From positions 434,001 to 498,000 of the forward strand of contig NZ_JAHYCB010000006.1 in assembly GCF_019430945.1 (NCBI RefSeq): a DNA stretch of 64,000 bases. The letters run 5' to 3'. The stretch comes from Neorhizobium populisoli (GTDB lineage: Bacteria > Pseudomonadota > Alphaproteobacteria > Rhizobiales > Rhizobiaceae). Positions 37,323 through 47,798 of the stretch are shown here, in pieces. The notes beneath the pieces are model-generated. The model did no database searches. It saw only the letters and a list, made by a program, of their open reading frames with translations, and was not told where the DNA came from. Positions within the stretch are counted from its first letter, which is position 1. Each line of letters opens with the position of its first letter. The translations under genes and the position numbers were made by a program.

Positions 37323-40300
37323 ATGGCTGACAACAAGTGGGACTTCTGGATCGATCGCGGCGGCACGTTTACCGACATCGTCGGACGGCAGCCGGATGGG
37401 ACGCTGAAGGCCCATAAGGTTCTCTCCGAAAACCCCGAGGCCTATCGCGACGCTGCCGTGCAGGGTATTCGCGAGCTTCTCGGCGTGCCGGCCGGTCAGC
37501 CCATCCCCGCCGATGCGATCGGCGCCGTGAAGATGGGCACCACTGTCGCGACCAATGCGCTGCTGGAGCGCAAGGGCGAGCGGACGCTGCTGGTCACCAC
37601 CCGCGGCTTCCGCGATGCGCTGGCGATCGGGTATCAGGCGCGCGCCGATATTTTTGCCAAGAAGATCATCAAGCCGGAACTGCTTTATAGCGCCGTGGTC
37701 GAGGTGGACGAGCGCGTCCGCGCCGACGGCACCGTCGAGGCGGCACCGGACGAGAAGGCGATCTGCGCCGAGCTGCAGGCGCAGTTCGATGCCGGTTTCC
37801 GGGCCATCGCGATCGTCTTCATGCATGCCTATCGTTTTCCAGCCCATGAGCAGCTGGTGGCCAAGATCGCCCGCGAAATCGGCTTCACGCAGGTTTCCGT
37901 CAGCCATGAAGTTTCGCCGCTGATCAAGCTGGTCGGCCGTGGCGATACCACCGTGGTCGATGCCTATCTTTCGCCGATCCTGCGCCGTTACGTCGAGCAG
38001 GTCGCCGGCGAACTCGGCACCGGGCTGGAAGAAGGCCAGAGCGGCGCGCAGCTGATGTTCATGCAGTCCTCCGGCGGCTTGACCGCCGCACGGCTCTTCC
38101 AGGGCAAGGACGCGATCCTGTCCGGCCCGGCGGGCGGTGTGGTCGGCGCGGTGGAGACCTCGCGGCTGGCCGGTTTCGACCGGATGATCGGTTTTGACAT
38201 GGGCGGCACATCGACCGACGTCTCCCATTATGACGGCGAGCTGGAACGCTCCTTCGAGACGGAAGTGGCCGGCGTTCGCATGCGCGCGCCGATGATGTCG
38301 ATCCACACGGTTGCGGCCGGCGGCGGCTCGATCCTGCATTTCGAAAACGGCCGCTTTCGCGTCGGTCCCGATTCCGCCGGCGCCAATCCCGGCCCGAAGG
38401 CCTATCGCCGCGGCGGGCCGCTGACGGTGACCGATGCAAACGTCATGCTCGGCAAGCTTTCCCCGAAACTGTTCCCGGCAATCTTCGGCCCGAACCGCGA
38501 CCAGCCGCTCGATGCGGATGCGGTGCGCGCGGCCTTCGAGGACATGTCCAAGGTGATCGGCGACGGCCGTTCGCCGGAAGAAGTGGCGGACGGTTTCCTC
38601 GCCATCGCCGTCGAGAACATGGCGAATGCGGTCAAGAAGATCAGCGTTCAGCGCGGTTACGACGTCACGAACTATGTGCTGACATGTTTCGGTGGTGCCG
38701 GCGGCCAGCATGCCTGCCTGACGGCCGATGCGCTCGGCATTTCGACCGTGCTGATCCATCCCTTCTCGGGTATTCTGTCCGCCTATGGCATGGGTCTTGC
38801 GGATATTCGCGCCACCCGTCAGCGCACGGTTTCGCAGGAACTTGCAGCGGCACTTGCGTCTCTCGGCCCCATTCGTGATGAACTGACCGCCAGCGTCGTC
38901 GAGGAAATGACCTCGCAGGGCGTTGCGGACGCAGAGACAGACGTGTTGCATCGCGCCCATCTGCGTTATCAGGGCACCGACACCACCCTGCCGGTGACGG
39001 TGACCGATGCCGCCGACATGACGGTTGCCTTCGAGACCGCCCACAAGAAGCAGTTCGGTTTCATCTTCGAAAACCGTGAGATCATCTTCGAAGCCTACGA
39101 AGTCGAGGCGATCGGTGGCGGTGCAGATTCCAACGAGGCGGAGTCTGTGCTCGATACCGCAGCGCCGAACGCTGGCGAGCAGACGAAATTTTTCTCCAGC
39201 GGCGCATGGCGCGATGCGCCGGTCTATCGCCGCGCCGACATCAAGCCAGGTGCCTATGCAAACGGCCCGTGCCTGATCGTCGAACCGCACCAGACGATCG
39301 TCGTGGAAGCCGGCTGGGCATTCGAGATCACCAGGCTGAACCATGTCGTGCTGAAGCGCGTCGCCGAACTGTCGCGCGCCAAGCCGATCGGCACGCAGGC
39401 TGATCCGGTTCTGCTCGAAGTGTTCAACAACCTGTTCATGTCGATCGCCGAACAGATGGGCGTGACGCTGCAGAACACCGCCTCCTCGGTGAACATCAAG
39501 GAGCGGCTAGACTTCTCTTGCGCCGTCTTTGACGAGAACGGCGCGCTGGTGGCGAATGCGCCGCATATGCCGGTGCATCTCGGTTCCATGGACCGCTCGG
39601 TCGAGACGATCATTGCCCAGAACGAGGGCAAGATTCGTCCGGGCGACGTGTTTGCGCTGAACGCGCCGTATAATGGCGGTACGCATCTGCCGGATATTAC
39701 CGTTGTGACCCCGGTCTTCGATGAGAAGGGCGAAAAGATCCTGTTCTACGTCGCCTCGCGCGGCCACCATGCCGATGTCGGCGGCACGGCTCCGGGTTCG
39801 ATGACGCCGCTGGCGACGACCGTCGATGAAGAAGGCGTATTGTTCGACAACGTGGTGCTGGTCGACCGCGGTCGGTTCGACGAGGCAGGCATTACAGACC
39901 TTCTGTCGAACCATCCTTACCCGGCCCGTAACGTCGCCCAGAACGTTGCCGACCTCAGGGCCCAGATCGCCGCCAACGAAAAGGGCGTGCATGAAATGCG
40001 CAAGATGATCGCGCAGTTCGGGCTTCCCGTCGTGCAGGCCTATATGGCGCACGTGCAGGACAATGCGGAGGAAAGCGTTCGCCGCGTTCTCGAAAAACTG
40101 AACGACGCGGAATTTTCCTACGCGACCGACCAAGGCAGCACGATCAAGGTGAAGATCACCATCGACAAGGAAAAGCGCGAAGCGACCGTCGATTTCACCG
40201 GCACCAGCGAGCAGAAGAAGAACAATTTTAACGCGCCCGAGCCGGTCACCCGCGCCGCCGTGCTCTATGTCTTCCGCGTTATGGTCGAAAGCTCGATCCC

Positions 40301-40946
40301 GATGAATGCCGGCTGCCTGCGGCCGATCCGCATCATCGTGCCGGAAGGTTCGATGCTGAAGCCGCAATATCCGGCCGCGGTCGTCGCCGGCAACGTCGAG
40401 ACCTCGCAGCACGTCACCAACACGCTGTTCGGCGCGCTGGGCGCCATCGCCGCCAGCCAGGGTTCGATGAACAACCTGACCTTCGGCAATGCGGTCTACC
40501 AGTATTACGAGACGCTGTGCTCCGGCTCGCCGGCAGGCCAGTACAATGACGGCACCGGTTTTGCCGGCACGGACGCGGTGCATGTCCACATGACCAATTC
40601 GCGCCTCACCGACCCGGAAATCCTGGAAACCCGCTATCCGGTTCTGCTGGAAGACTTCCACATCCGCGAAAACTCGGGCGGCAAGGGGCAATTTTCGGCC
40701 GGCAACGGCACGAAGCGGACGATCCGCTTCCTCGAAAAGATGGACTGCGCCATTCTCTCCTCGCACCGGACGATCAAGCCGCATGGACTTGGCGGTGGCG
40801 AAGAAGGCCAGATGGGCAAGACGACTGTTCGGCGTCTCGATGGCCGGATCGAAGAGCTGCAAGGCTGCGACCAGACCATCATCGATGCCGGCGAAGCGGT
40901 GACCGTGACGACGCCGACCGCTGGTGGCTATGGCAAAATCGCCTGA
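37323..40946 (+). CDS. Hydantoinase/5-oxoprolinase family protein, fused A and B domains
   Basis: ATP-dependent cyclic-amide hydrolase, 1207 residues. The N-terminal HyuA part has the phosphate loop DRGGTFTD at 11-18 and a second ASKHA motif FDMGGTSTD at 291-299. The HyuB part begins near residue 690 ([14 protein letters not shown]). The fused layout and length match eukaryotic-type 5-oxoprolinase, which opens 5-oxoproline to glutamate. N-methylhydantoinase is an alternative. It is divergent from a TRAP importer that may bring in the substrate. Confidence 0.92.
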   Translation: MADNKWDFWIDRGGTFTDIVGRQPDGTLKAHKVLSENPEAYRDAAVQGIRELLGVPAGQPIPADAIGAVKMGTTVATNALLERKGERTLLVTTRGFRDALAIGYQARADIFAKKIIKPELLYSAVVEVDERVRADGTVEAAPDEKAICAELQAQFDAGFRAIAIVFMHAYRFPAHEQLVAKIAREIGFTQVSVSHEVSPLIKLVGRGDTTVVDAYLSPILRRYVEQVAGELGTGLEEGQSGAQLMFMQSSGGLTAARLFQGKDAILSGPAGGVVGAVETSRLAGFDRMIGFDMGGTSTDVSHYDGELERSFETEVAGVRMRAPMMSIHTVAAGGGSILHFENGRFRVGPDSAGANPGPKAYRRGGPLTVTDANVMLGKLSPKLFPAIFGPNRDQPLDADAVRAAFEDMSKVIGDGRSPEEVADGFLAIAVENMANAVKKISVQRGYDVTNYVLTCFGGAGGQHACLTADALGISTVLIHPFSGILSAYGMGLADIRATRQRTVSQELAAALASLGPIRDELTASVVEEMTSQGVADAETDVLHRAHLRYQGTDTTLPVTVTDAADMTVAFETAHKKQFGFIFENREIIFEAYEVEAIGGGADSNEAESVLDTAAPNAGEQTKFFSSGAWRDAPVYRRADIKPGAYANGPCLIVEPHQTIVVEAGWAFEITRLNHVVLKRVAELSRAKPIGTQADPVLLEVFNNLFMSIAEQMGVTLQNTASSVNIKERLDFSCAVFDENGALVANAPHMPVHLGSMDRSVETIIAQNEGKIRPGDVFALNAPYNGGTHLPDITVVTPVFDEKGEKILFYVASRGHHADVGGTAPGSMTPLATTVDEEGVLFDNVVLVDRGRFDEAGITDLLSNHPYPARNVAQNVADLRAQIAANEKGVHEMRKMIAQFGLPVVQAYMAHVQDNAEESVRRVLEKLNDAEFSYATDQGSTIKVKITIDKEKREATVDFTGTSEQKKNNFNAPEPVTRAAVLYVFRVMVESSIPMNAGCLRPIRIIVPEGSMLKPQYPAAVVAGNVETSQHVTNTLFGALGAIAASQGSMNNLTFGNAVYQYYETLCSGSPAGQYNDGTGFAGTDAVHVHMTNSRLTDPEILETRYPVLLEDFHIRENSGGKGQFSAGNGTKRTIRFLEKMDCAILSSHRTIKPHGLGGGEEGQMGKTTVRRLDGRIEELQGCDQTIIDAGEAVTVTTPTAGGYGKIA

Positions 40947-40965
40947 TCTGCCTTAACCGGAGATC

Positions 40966-42168
40966 ATGAAACAGGTAGCGATCATCGGCGGCGGACCGGC
41001 CGGGCTGATGGCGGCGGAAGTGCTTTCCGCCGCCGGGCATGTCGTGACCGTCTATGAGGCGATGCCGACCTTCGGACGCAAATTTCTGCTGGCCGGCAAA
41101 TCCGGGCTCAATATCACCCATTCCGAAGCGTTTTCGCGATTTGCGGAGCGGTTCGGCGCGTCGTCTGTAAGGCTGCGGCCGGCGCTCGATGCGTTTACGC
41201 CGGACGACGTGCGGGCATGGGCAGCTGGGCTTGGAACCGAAACGTTTGTCGGAACGTCCGGGCGGGTCTTTCCGACCGTGATGAAGGCATCCCCTCTCCT
41301 GCGCGCCTGGCTGCGAAGGCTAGAGGCTCAAGGCGTCATTCTGAAAACACGCCATCGCTGGACTGGTTTTGATGGAGACGCTTACCGTTTCCAGACGTCG
41401 GAAGGCGAGATCACCGTGCGACCAGACGCTGCTCTGCTGGCGCTTGGCGGTGCAAGCTGGCCGCGGCTTGGCTCGGATGCAGCCTGGGTGCCTTGGCTGA
41501 AAGAGAAGAGCGTTATCATCCGCGATATCCAGCCGGCCAATTGTGGTTTCGATATTGCCTGGAGCGAGACGTTTCGGGAGCGTTTTGCCGGCGAGCCGTT
41601 GAAATCGGTTTCGGCCACGTCGGATGCAGGAACGTTTCAGGGCGAGTTCGTAATCTCGAAGCATGGGATCGAGGGAAGCCTTGTCTATGCGCATTCGGCG
41701 GCCTTGCGGGATGAGCTTACCAAAGAGGGCCAAGCCGCTCTCATCGTCGACCTGATGCCCGGCCGTACAGCCGAACGCCTTTCCCGCGATCTCTCCCGGC
41801 AGGATACCAAGGCCAGCTTTTCCAACCGGCTGCGCAAGGGCGCGGGACTGGAAGGCGCCAAAGGCGCATTGTTGCGTGAGCTTGTACCCGACGCTAACCG
41901 CATGGCTTCCGTTGAACTGGCGGGCACGATCAAGGCCCTGCCGATTCCGCTCCTGCGTCCACGACCCATTGCCGAGTCAATCTCTTCCGCAGGCGGCATT
42001 GCCTGGGATCAGGTCGACGAGAATTTTATGCTGAAGCCCCTGCCCGGCCTCTTCACGGCAGGCGAAATGCTGGATTGGGAAGCGCCGACCGGCGGTTATC
42101 TGCTGACCGCCTGCTTTGCCACGGGGCGGGCAGCGGCAAAGGGTATCGAGGCTTACCTCCAGGGCTGA
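40966..42168 (+). CDS. Flavoprotein, TIGR03862/HI0933-like family
   Basis: FAD-binding protein of the BaiN/HI0933 type, 400 residues. The dinucleotide-binding motif GGGPAG is at 8-13, followed by GRKFLLAGKSGLN near 44-56, and the C-terminal FAD stretch reads GLFTAGEMLDWEAPTGGY. The substrate is unknown. It starts 20 bases after the hydantoinase stop and may be co-transcribed, but this family is usually a stand-alone gene. Repeat copy C follows. Confidence 0.9.
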   Translation: MKQVAIIGGGPAGLMAAEVLSAAGHVVTVYEAMPTFGRKFLLAGKSGLNITHSEAFSRFAERFGASSVRLRPALDAFTPDDVRAWAAGLGTETFVGTSGRVFPTVMKASPLLRAWLRRLEAQGVILKTRHRWTGFDGDAYRFQTSEGEITVRPDAALLALGGASWPRLGSDAAWVPWLKEKSVIIRDIQPANCGFDIAWSETFRERFAGEPLKSVSATSDAGTFQGEFVISKHGIEGSLVYAHSAALRDELTKEGQAALIVDLMPGRTAERLSRDLSRQDTKASFSNRLRKGAGLEGAKGALLRELVPDANRMASVELAGTIKALPIPLLRPRPIAESISSAGGIAWDQVDENFMLKPLPGLFTAGEMLDWEAPTGGYLLTACFATGRAAAKGIEAYLQG

Positions 42169-42284
42169 TATAAGCTCGGTTTCCTTATTGGATTTGCGAT
42201 TTCTTTCCTGGTCGTCTGGTAGTGTTGTCCTGAGTCAAACCATCATTGTGCAGGATGGCGAGATTGATCTATGGCATGCGAATA

Positions 42285-42424
42285 GCCCCTCATCCGCCTG
42301 CCGGCACCTTCTCCCCGTGATAACGGGGAGAAGGACGCAAGTGGCAAGCTGTCCATCCCTCTCAAGCGTTGAGCGAGGCACGTCCCCTCTCCCCGCCTGC
42401 GGGGAGAGGGCTAGGGTGAGGGGC
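42285..42424. repeat. RIME-like mosaic repeat, copy C
   Basis: About 140 bases with the same boundary modules as copies A and B: CCCCTCATCCGCCTGCCGGC plus CTTCTCCCCG...CGGGGAGAAG on the left and CCTCTCCCCGC...GCGGGGAGAGG plus GGTGAGGGG on the right. It occupies most of the 308-base gap between the flavoprotein and DUF1275 genes. Nothing else was recognised in that gap. Confidence 0.85.
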
Positions 42425-42476
42425 AACCCGCACAAGGTTTTGGATGGATGGAAGCAAAGGCACTTACGGCAGACCG

Positions 42477-43193
42477 ATGACCAGAGCGAGACGACGCATC
42501 CTCATCCGCAGAAGGCGCACCATAACCGGCCTCGGGCTCGTTGCGGCGATCTCCTTCGTCGCGGGCATGGCGGATGCGGTGGGGCTGCTGCTCTCCGGCG
42601 ATTTCGTCTCCTTCATGACCGGTAACACGACGCGGGCAGCGCTCGCCTTCGCCGGCGGCGATTATTCGCATGCGGTCGTTCTTTTCCTAGCGCTCTGGGT
42701 GTTCATCGCGGGCAATGCGCTCGGCATCGTGCTCGCCCATACTGTTTCGGCCAAGCGCACATTCGTGGTTCTGACCGGCGTGGCGATCGTGCTGGCGCTT
42801 GCCTCCATCGTACCGGGCGAAACCTATCCGCGCCTGCAATTCTACCTGATCGTGCTCTCCATGGGCATGATCAACGCAACCGTCGAACATATCGAAGGCC
42901 TGCCGATCGGGCTTACCTATGTGACCGGCGCATTGTCCCGTTTCGGCCGCGGCATCGGCCGCTGGTTGATCGGCGACCGCAACCCGACCGGATGGGTGAT
43001 CCAGACGGTCCCGTGGACCGGAATGGCCTGCGGCGCGATCACGGGCGCTTTTTTGACGAAATATGCAGGCAGCGATGCTTTATGGGCCGTCTCGCTTCTG
43101 GCTCTCGTGGTTGCCTTGGCGACGGCGCTTTTGCCGCGTCCATTGCAACTGCATTTCCAGCAGCCGATCGTGCCCGCCCGTCGTCGCGCTTAA
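42477..43193 (+). CDS. DUF1275 (YoaK-like) membrane protein
   Basis: Integral membrane protein, 238 residues, with about six helices. AGMADAVGLLLSGDFVSFMTG near the N-terminus and VTGALSRFGRGIGRWL in the middle are typical for the family. Function unknown. The start is uncertain: 42477 (MTRARRR) gives a positive N-terminus, while an ATG at 42444 directly after the repeat is possible; neither has a clear ribosome site. Confidence 0.85.
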   Translation: MTRARRRILIRRRRTITGLGLVAAISFVAGMADAVGLLLSGDFVSFMTGNTTRAALAFAGGDYSHAVVLFLALWVFIAGNALGIVLAHTVSAKRTFVVLTGVAIVLALASIVPGETYPRLQFYLIVLSMGMINATVEHIEGLPIGLTYVTGALSRFGRGIGRWLIGDRNPTGWVIQTVPWTGMACGAITGAFLTKYAGSDALWAVSLLALVVALATALLPRPLQLHFQQPIVPARRRA

Positions 43194-43208
43194 AATTTCG
43201 GAGAATGG

Positions 43209-43997
43209 ATGTTTCTGATTACGAAGCTTTTCTGGGTTTTCGCTCAGCCGCTTTCCATGGCCTTCGTGTTTTCGGCCTTTGCCGCCGTTATGGCCTTTCT
43301 CGGATGGCGGACGCTTGGCGGACTTTCAGCGCTGCTGGCCGCGATCATCCTGTTCGTGACGCTGTTCACGACGACAGGCACGGTAGCGTTACAGGTGCTG
43401 GAAGCGCGCTTTCCGAAACCGGCTGCGGATCCGACCGATGTTTCCTGCATGATCGTGCTCGGCGGCGCCTTCGATAACGAGATCAATACCGCCCGCGGCG
43501 GCATGGAGCTCAACCAGTCAGCCGATCGGTTCGTCGAGGCGCTGCGGCTTGCCCGCAACCATCCGCAATCGCGTATCCTGATTTCCGGCGGCGACGGCTC
43601 GATCAGCGGCGGCTACGAGGGCGAAGCGCAGACGGCGGAGCGCTTCTTCTCGGCTTTCGGCATCGGCCAGGAGCGGCTGCTCAAGGAAAATACCTCGCGC
43701 ACCACCTATGAAAACAGCCGGAACACGGCCGAGCTTCTGAGGACCGAAAAGCTCGAAAACTGCCTACTGATCACATCGGGCTTTCATATGCCGCGTGCGG
43801 TCGGCCTGTTTCGCAAGGCAGGCATCGCGGTGACGCCCTGGCCCGTCGATTATCGCACCAGTGGCGTGGTCGGCCTCTCGCTCGACTTCACCCAGCCGGC
43901 GCTGAATGCGCAGATCACCACGACGGCCACGCGAGAATGGATGAGCCTGACGGCCTATTACCTCACCGGCCGGATCGATTCGATCTTTCCGCGGTAA
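43209..43997 (+). CDS. YdcF/ElyC/SanA-family (DUF218) protein
   Basis: Membrane-anchored protein, 262 residues. Two N-terminal helices (near 8-30 and 38-58) are followed by the DUF218 domain, with CMIVLGGAFDNE, ILISGGDGS and an NTSRTTYENSRNTAELL stretch. Relatives affect envelope polysaccharide or peptidoglycan metabolism, but the biochemical activity is unclear. It lies 15 bases after the DUF1275 gene. Confidence 0.88.
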   Translation: MFLITKLFWVFAQPLSMAFVFSAFAAVMAFLGWRTLGGLSALLAAIILFVTLFTTTGTVALQVLEARFPKPAADPTDVSCMIVLGGAFDNEINTARGGMELNQSADRFVEALRLARNHPQSRILISGGDGSISGGYEGEAQTAERFFSAFGIGQERLLKENTSRTTYENSRNTAELLRTEKLENCLLITSGFHMPRAVGLFRKAGIAVTPWPVDYRTSGVVGLSLDFTQPALNAQITTTATREWMSLTAYYLTGRIDSIFPR

Positions 43998-44008
43998 GGC
44001 GGGCGACC

Positions 44009-44485
44009 TTACTTCTTCGAAAGGACATTAAAATTGAGACCACGCACCCGGGCGCGCATCTCGCAAGGTGCGGGATCGGTACGGCCGCAATAACGCGGAT
44101 GCATGGTCAGCTCGAAGACCATGTTACCGAAATACTGAACAAATTCATAGTTATAGAGCATGGCGGTGGCGACCATGACATAGCCGCCTTCCTTCAGCTG
44201 AACATAAAAATTATAGGGGCAGCCTTCGGCGGTGCAGCGCGGCCCCTTCACCCCATCGCAGGTCAGTTCCGACTGGTTGGAAACAACATCGAGCATGCCG
44301 TCATTGTTGATGTCGAAGCGTTTGATGAATTCCGGTCCGAAATCGACGGCTTTGCAGTCTTTGCGGAAAAAGTCTTTCTCGTAGATTTCCGGATCGGTGA
44401 AACGCTGCGGCTGCTGGGCAAAACCGAGCGTCGGCGCAAACAGCAGGATCAAGACCTGCAAAAAGACGATCAGGAGCTTTTTCAC
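44009..44485 (-). CDS. Secreted protein of unknown function with an EF-hand-like loop
   Basis: Exported protein, 158 residues. The signal peptide is LLIVFLQVLILLFAPTLG, with cleavage near GFAQQ. The mature part has six cysteines (residues in KDCKAV, LTCDG, PRCTAEGCP, RYCG, APCE), which could form three disulphides, and a DINNDGMLD segment resembling the start of a calcium-binding EF loop. No known family was recognised. It is convergent with the YdcF gene. Confidence 0.7.
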   Translation of the reverse strand: MKKLLIVFLQVLILLFAPTLGFAQQPQRFTDPEIYEKDFFRKDCKAVDFGPEFIKRFDINNDGMLDVVSNQSELTCDGVKGPRCTAEGCPYNFYVQLKEGGYVMVATAMLYNYEFVQYFGNMVFELTMHPRYCGRTDPAPCEMRARVRGLNFNVLSKK

Positions 44486-44612
44486 GGGCGGTCTCTCCGC
44501 AAATTCATCTGTTCAAGGCGCGTAACGACGGATGACGCACGCAACGGTCGGCGGTTATGCTAACGGTCTGTACTTACGCGACGCTTAACGCCGCGATGCC
44601 TGGGGACCCTAC

Positions 44613-45269
44613 ATGTCGTTGCTGACGATACTCGATTATGCCGGCATCGCGCTGTTTGCCGCGACGGGCGCGCTTGCCGCCTCGCGCAAGGAGCTCGACC
44701 TCGTCGGCTTCCTGTTCTTCGCGGCGGTGACGGGACTTGGCGGCGGCACGCTGCGCGACATCATTCTCGGCCGCACGCCTGTCTTCTGGGTGCTGGAGCC
44801 AAACTATATCCTGATCTGTATCGCCGCCGGCGCCTTCGTGTTCTTCACCGCCGACCGGGTGGAATGGCGCTACCGGCTGCTGATCTGGCTCGATGCGGTG
44901 GGGCTGGCCGCCTATAGCGTGCTTGGCGCCGCCAAGGGGTTGGCGGCCACTGGCTCGCCGACGATCGCCATCGTCACCGGTGCGCTGACGGCAGCCTTTG
45001 GTGGCATCCTGCGCGATCTGCTCGCCAACGAACCCTCGGTGCTGCTGAGGCCGGAAATCTATATTACCGCGGCGCTGGCCGGTGCTGCGGGTTTCACCAC
45101 GGCGCATATGCTGGGTCTGCCGATCGTCGTCAGTTCAGGGCTCGGCGTGACAATCGCCTTTGCGCTGCGCGGTGGCGCGATCCACTACGGCTGGACGCTG
45201 CCGCGATACAGGCCACGGCCGGGCCGGCCCCAGGACGAGGCAATGAACCGTGGGAAAGGACAGGATTAA
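44613..45269 (+). CDS. Trimeric intracellular cation channel (TRIC/UPF0126) family protein
   Basis: Membrane protein, 218 residues, made of two related three-helix units plus a final helix. Each unit carries the family glycine motif: GGGTLRDIILGRTPVFW near 46-62 and FGGILRDLLANEPSVLL near 129-145. Bacterial homologues form trimeric potassium/sodium-conducting channels. It is convergent with irr. Confidence 0.92.
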   Translation: MSLLTILDYAGIALFAATGALAASRKELDLVGFLFFAAVTGLGGGTLRDIILGRTPVFWVLEPNYILICIAAGAFVFFTADRVEWRYRLLIWLDAVGLAAYSVLGAAKGLAATGSPTIAIVTGALTAAFGGILRDLLANEPSVLLRPEIYITAALAGAAGFTTAHMLGLPIVVSSGLGVTIAFALRGGAIHYGWTLPRYRPRPGRPQDEAMNRGKGQD

Positions 45270-45275
45270 GCCGGA

Positions 45276-45692
45276 TCAGGTGCGCTTTTCGCGCAGCCGA
45301 ATGATCACGTCGACATGGGCAATTTCCATGCCTTCCGGCGCTTCCGGCAGATTGCCGATTTCCAGATTGCTCACCGGAATGTCGAGAACCTCGTTGCGAC
45401 CCTCGACGAAGAAGTGGTGATGGTCGGAGATATTCGTATCGAAATAGGTTCTGGCGCTTTCGACGGCGAGAACGCGGATCATGCCGGCTTCGGTGAACTG
45501 GTGAAGCGTGTTGTAGACGGTTGCGAGCGAAACCGGCACGCCAGCATCCGTCGCTTCTTCGTGCAATTCCTCGACTGTCAGGTGGCGGTCACCCTTGGCG
45601 AACAACAGGTCGGCAAGCGCAACGCGCTGCCGCGTCGGACGCAGGCCGCAATGGCGCAGTCTCGTCTCGATGTCCACAATGGCGTCTGCCAT
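45276..45692 (-). CDS. irr: Iron response regulator Irr (Fur family)
   Basis: Fur-fold regulator, 138 residues from the ATG at 45692; the open frame continues to 45773 but without clear start signals. A winged helix (LRPTRQRVAL, then VSLATVYNTLHQF) precedes the dimer domain with the HHH heme-responsive site at 91-93 (SDHHHFF). The N-terminal Cys-Pro heme motif of Bradyrhizobium Irr is absent, as in other Rhizobiaceae. Linkage with fabA-fabB-fabI is a known rhizobial arrangement. Confidence 0.93.
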   Translation of the reverse strand: MADAIVDIETRLRHCGLRPTRQRVALADLLFAKGDRHLTVEELHEEATDAGVPVSLATVYNTLHQFTEAGMIRVLAVESARTYFDTNISDHHHFFVEGRNEVLDIPVSNLEIGNLPEAPEGMEIAHVDVIIRLREKRT

Positions 45693-46002
45693 ACTACCCG
45701 TCAGCTCCCACCGTTCGCACGGTAACAATCTATCTTGAGTTTCGGATATAACTTTTACGGCCAACACTTTCAATAGTTTCTGGAGGATACCTTCGATCAG
45801 TTCGGCAAATTCGCGTTATTTCGGCCTTTTACCTCTGGTTTGCGCCCATAGCTTCCTATATGCGGACCTGAACGAAGAGATGTTCCAGCGCCCGGAAGCC
45901 ATCCCCAGGGCCAAGGCCTGCGACCATCGTAAAGCTTCAATTCCGTCCGAACTTGCAATAAAGCTTCGGAAACAAAGGGTTTGAACGGGGGAAACGGAAC
46001 TT
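45693..46002. promoter_or_regulatory. Divergent promoter region between irr and fabA
   Basis: This 310-base interval separates the irr start from the fabA start. It should hold both promoters. No clear inverted repeat of the Irr-box type was found by eye. A GGGGGAAACGGAAC stretch precedes fabA as a weak ribosome site. No gene is seen. Confidence 0.5.
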
Positions 46003-46518
46003 ATGGCAACCAGACAGTCCAGCTTTTCGTATGAAGAACTCATCGCCTGCGCTCACGGCGAACTGTTCGGCCCCGGCAATGCGCAGCTTCCCCTGCCGCC
46101 TATGCTGATGGTGCACCGAATCATGGATATTTCCGAGACGGGCGGCGCTTTCGACAAGGGTTACCTTCGCGCCGAATACGACGTGAAGCCCGACGACTGG
46201 TATTTCCCCTGCCATTTCGAAGGCAACCCGATCATGCCGGGCTGCCTTGGCCTCGACGGCATGTGGCAGCTGACCGGCTTCTTCCTGGGCTGGCTCGGCG
46301 AGCCTGGCCGCGGCATGGCGCTTTCCACCGGCGAAGTGAAGTTCAAGGGCATGATCCGCCCGGACACCAAGCTTCTGGAATACGGCATCGACTTCAAGCG
46401 CGTCATGCGCGGCAGGCTGGTGCTCGGCACCGCCGACGGCTGGCTGAAAGCGGATGGCGAAACCATTTATCAGGCAACCGACCTGCGGGTCGGTCTGTCG
46501 AAAGAAAAGGCCGCCTGA
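46003..46518 (+). CDS. fabA: 3-hydroxydecanoyl-ACP dehydratase/isomerase
   Basis: Dehydrates 3-hydroxydecanoyl-ACP and isomerises the product to the cis-3 form, starting unsaturated fatty-acid synthesis. It has 171 residues. Catalytic H71 lies in [11 protein letters not shown] and D85 in CLGLDGMW, matching E. coli FabA H70/D84. It is followed by fabB and fabI on the same strand. Confidence 0.97.
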   Translation: MATRQSSFSYEELIACAHGELFGPGNAQLPLPPMLMVHRIMDISETGGAFDKGYLRAEYDVKPDDWYFPCHFEGNPIMPGCLGLDGMWQLTGFFLGWLGEPGRGMALSTGEVKFKGMIRPDTKLLEYGIDFKRVMRGRLVLGTADGWLKADGETIYQATDLRVGLSKEKAA

Positions 46519-46561
46519 TCCGGCGCTCTTGTCCAATCTCAATTATAAGAAGGTCCGAGAA

Positions 46562-47794
46562 ATGAGACGGGTAGTTGTAACAGGTCTCGGCATCGTATCC
46601 TCAATCGGAAGCGATGCCGCCGAAGTCACCGAATCCCTGCGTCAGGCGAAGTCCGGCATTTCCTTTTCGCCCGATTTTGCCGAGCATGGTTTCAAGTGCC
46701 AGGTCTGGGGCAGCCCGAAACTCGGCCAGGCTGAGCTTGCGGAACTTGTCGACCGCCGCGCCATGCGTTTCCTGTCTCAGGGCGGTGCCTGGAACCACGT
46801 CGCCATGAAGCAGGCGATTGCCGATTCCGGCCTTGAAGAAAAAGACTATAGCGAGAACGAGCGCACCGGCATCATCATGGGTTCGGGTGGTCCGTCCACC
46901 CGCACGCTGATCGAAGCCGCCGAAATCACCATGAAGAATAACAGCCCGAAGCGCATCGGCCCGTTTGCCGTGCCGAAGGCGATGTCTTCCACGGCTTCCG
47001 CGACGCTCGCCACCTGGTTCAAGATTCATGGCGTCAACTACTCGATCTCGTCGGCCTGCTCGACTTCGGCGCATTGCATCGGCAATGCGGCCGAGATGAT
47101 CCAGTGGGGCAAGCAGGACGTGATGTTTGCCGGCGGCCACGAAGACCTCGACTGGACCATGTCGAACCTTTTCGACGCCATGGGCGCCATGTCCACCAAG
47201 TACAACAATAATCCGGATCGCGCTTCGCGTGCCTATGACGTCGACCGTGACGGTTTCGTCATCGCCGGTGGTGCGGGCGTGCTGGTTCTCGAGGAACTGG
47301 AGCATGCCAAGGCCCGCGGCGCCAAGATTTATGCCGAGATCACCGGCTATGGCGCGACGTCCGACGGTTACGACATGGTTGCTCCGTCCGGCGAAGGCGC
47401 GATCCGTTGCATGCGCCAGGCGCTTGCGACCGTGAAGGGCGAAGTCGATTACATCAACACCCACGGCACTTCGACGCCGGTGGGCGATTCGAAGGAAATC
47501 GGCGCGATCCGCACCGTCTTCGGCGACAAGATTCCGCATATCCAGTCGACCAAGTCGCTGACCGGCCATTCGCTCGGCGGTGCCGGCGTGCAGGAATCGA
47601 TCTACGGCCTGCTGATGATGCAGGAACGCTTCATCGGCGAAAGTGCGCATATCGACAATCTCGATCCGGAATTCGAAGGTGTACCGATCGTCCGCAAGCG
47701 GATCGACGACGCCAAGATCGATACGGTCCTTTCCAACTCCTTCGGGTTCGGCGGTACTAACGCCACGCTCGTCTTCCAGCGCTATAACGGATAA
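46562..47794 (+). CDS. fabB: 3-oxoacyl-ACP synthase I
   Basis: Condensing enzyme that elongates unsaturated acyl chains, 410 residues. The nucleophile C166 lies in SSACSTSAH, and the two catalytic histidines in THGTSTP and TGHSLGGAG. The start at 46562 gives [14 protein letters not shown]; the open frame extends back into fabA without support. The fabA-fabB pair is diagnostic of the anaerobic unsaturated pathway. Confidence 0.97.
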   Translation: MRRVVVTGLGIVSSIGSDAAEVTESLRQAKSGISFSPDFAEHGFKCQVWGSPKLGQAELAELVDRRAMRFLSQGGAWNHVAMKQAIADSGLEEKDYSENERTGIIMGSGGPSTRTLIEAAEITMKNNSPKRIGPFAVPKAMSSTASATLATWFKIHGVNYSISSACSTSAHCIGNAAEMIQWGKQDVMFAGGHEDLDWTMSNLFDAMGAMSTKYNNNPDRASRAYDVDRDGFVIAGGAGVLVLEELEHAKARGAKIYAEITGYGATSDGYDMVAPSGEGAIRCMRQALATVKGEVDYINTHGTSTPVGDSKEIGAIRTVFGDKIPHIQSTKSLTGHSLGGAGVQESIYGLLMMQERFIGESAHIDNLDPEFEGVPIVRKRIDDAKIDTVLSNSFGFGGTNATLVFQRYNG

Positions 47795-47798
47795 TTCC

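Noticed and set aside
37266..39344. A 692-codon open frame antisense to the hydantoinase gene
   Set aside because: Same composition artefact; the sense frame has clear ASKHA motifs and full family length.
45693..46002. Search for an Irr-box (ICE) or RirA-type site between irr and fabA
   Set aside because: No convincing inverted repeat matched by eye.
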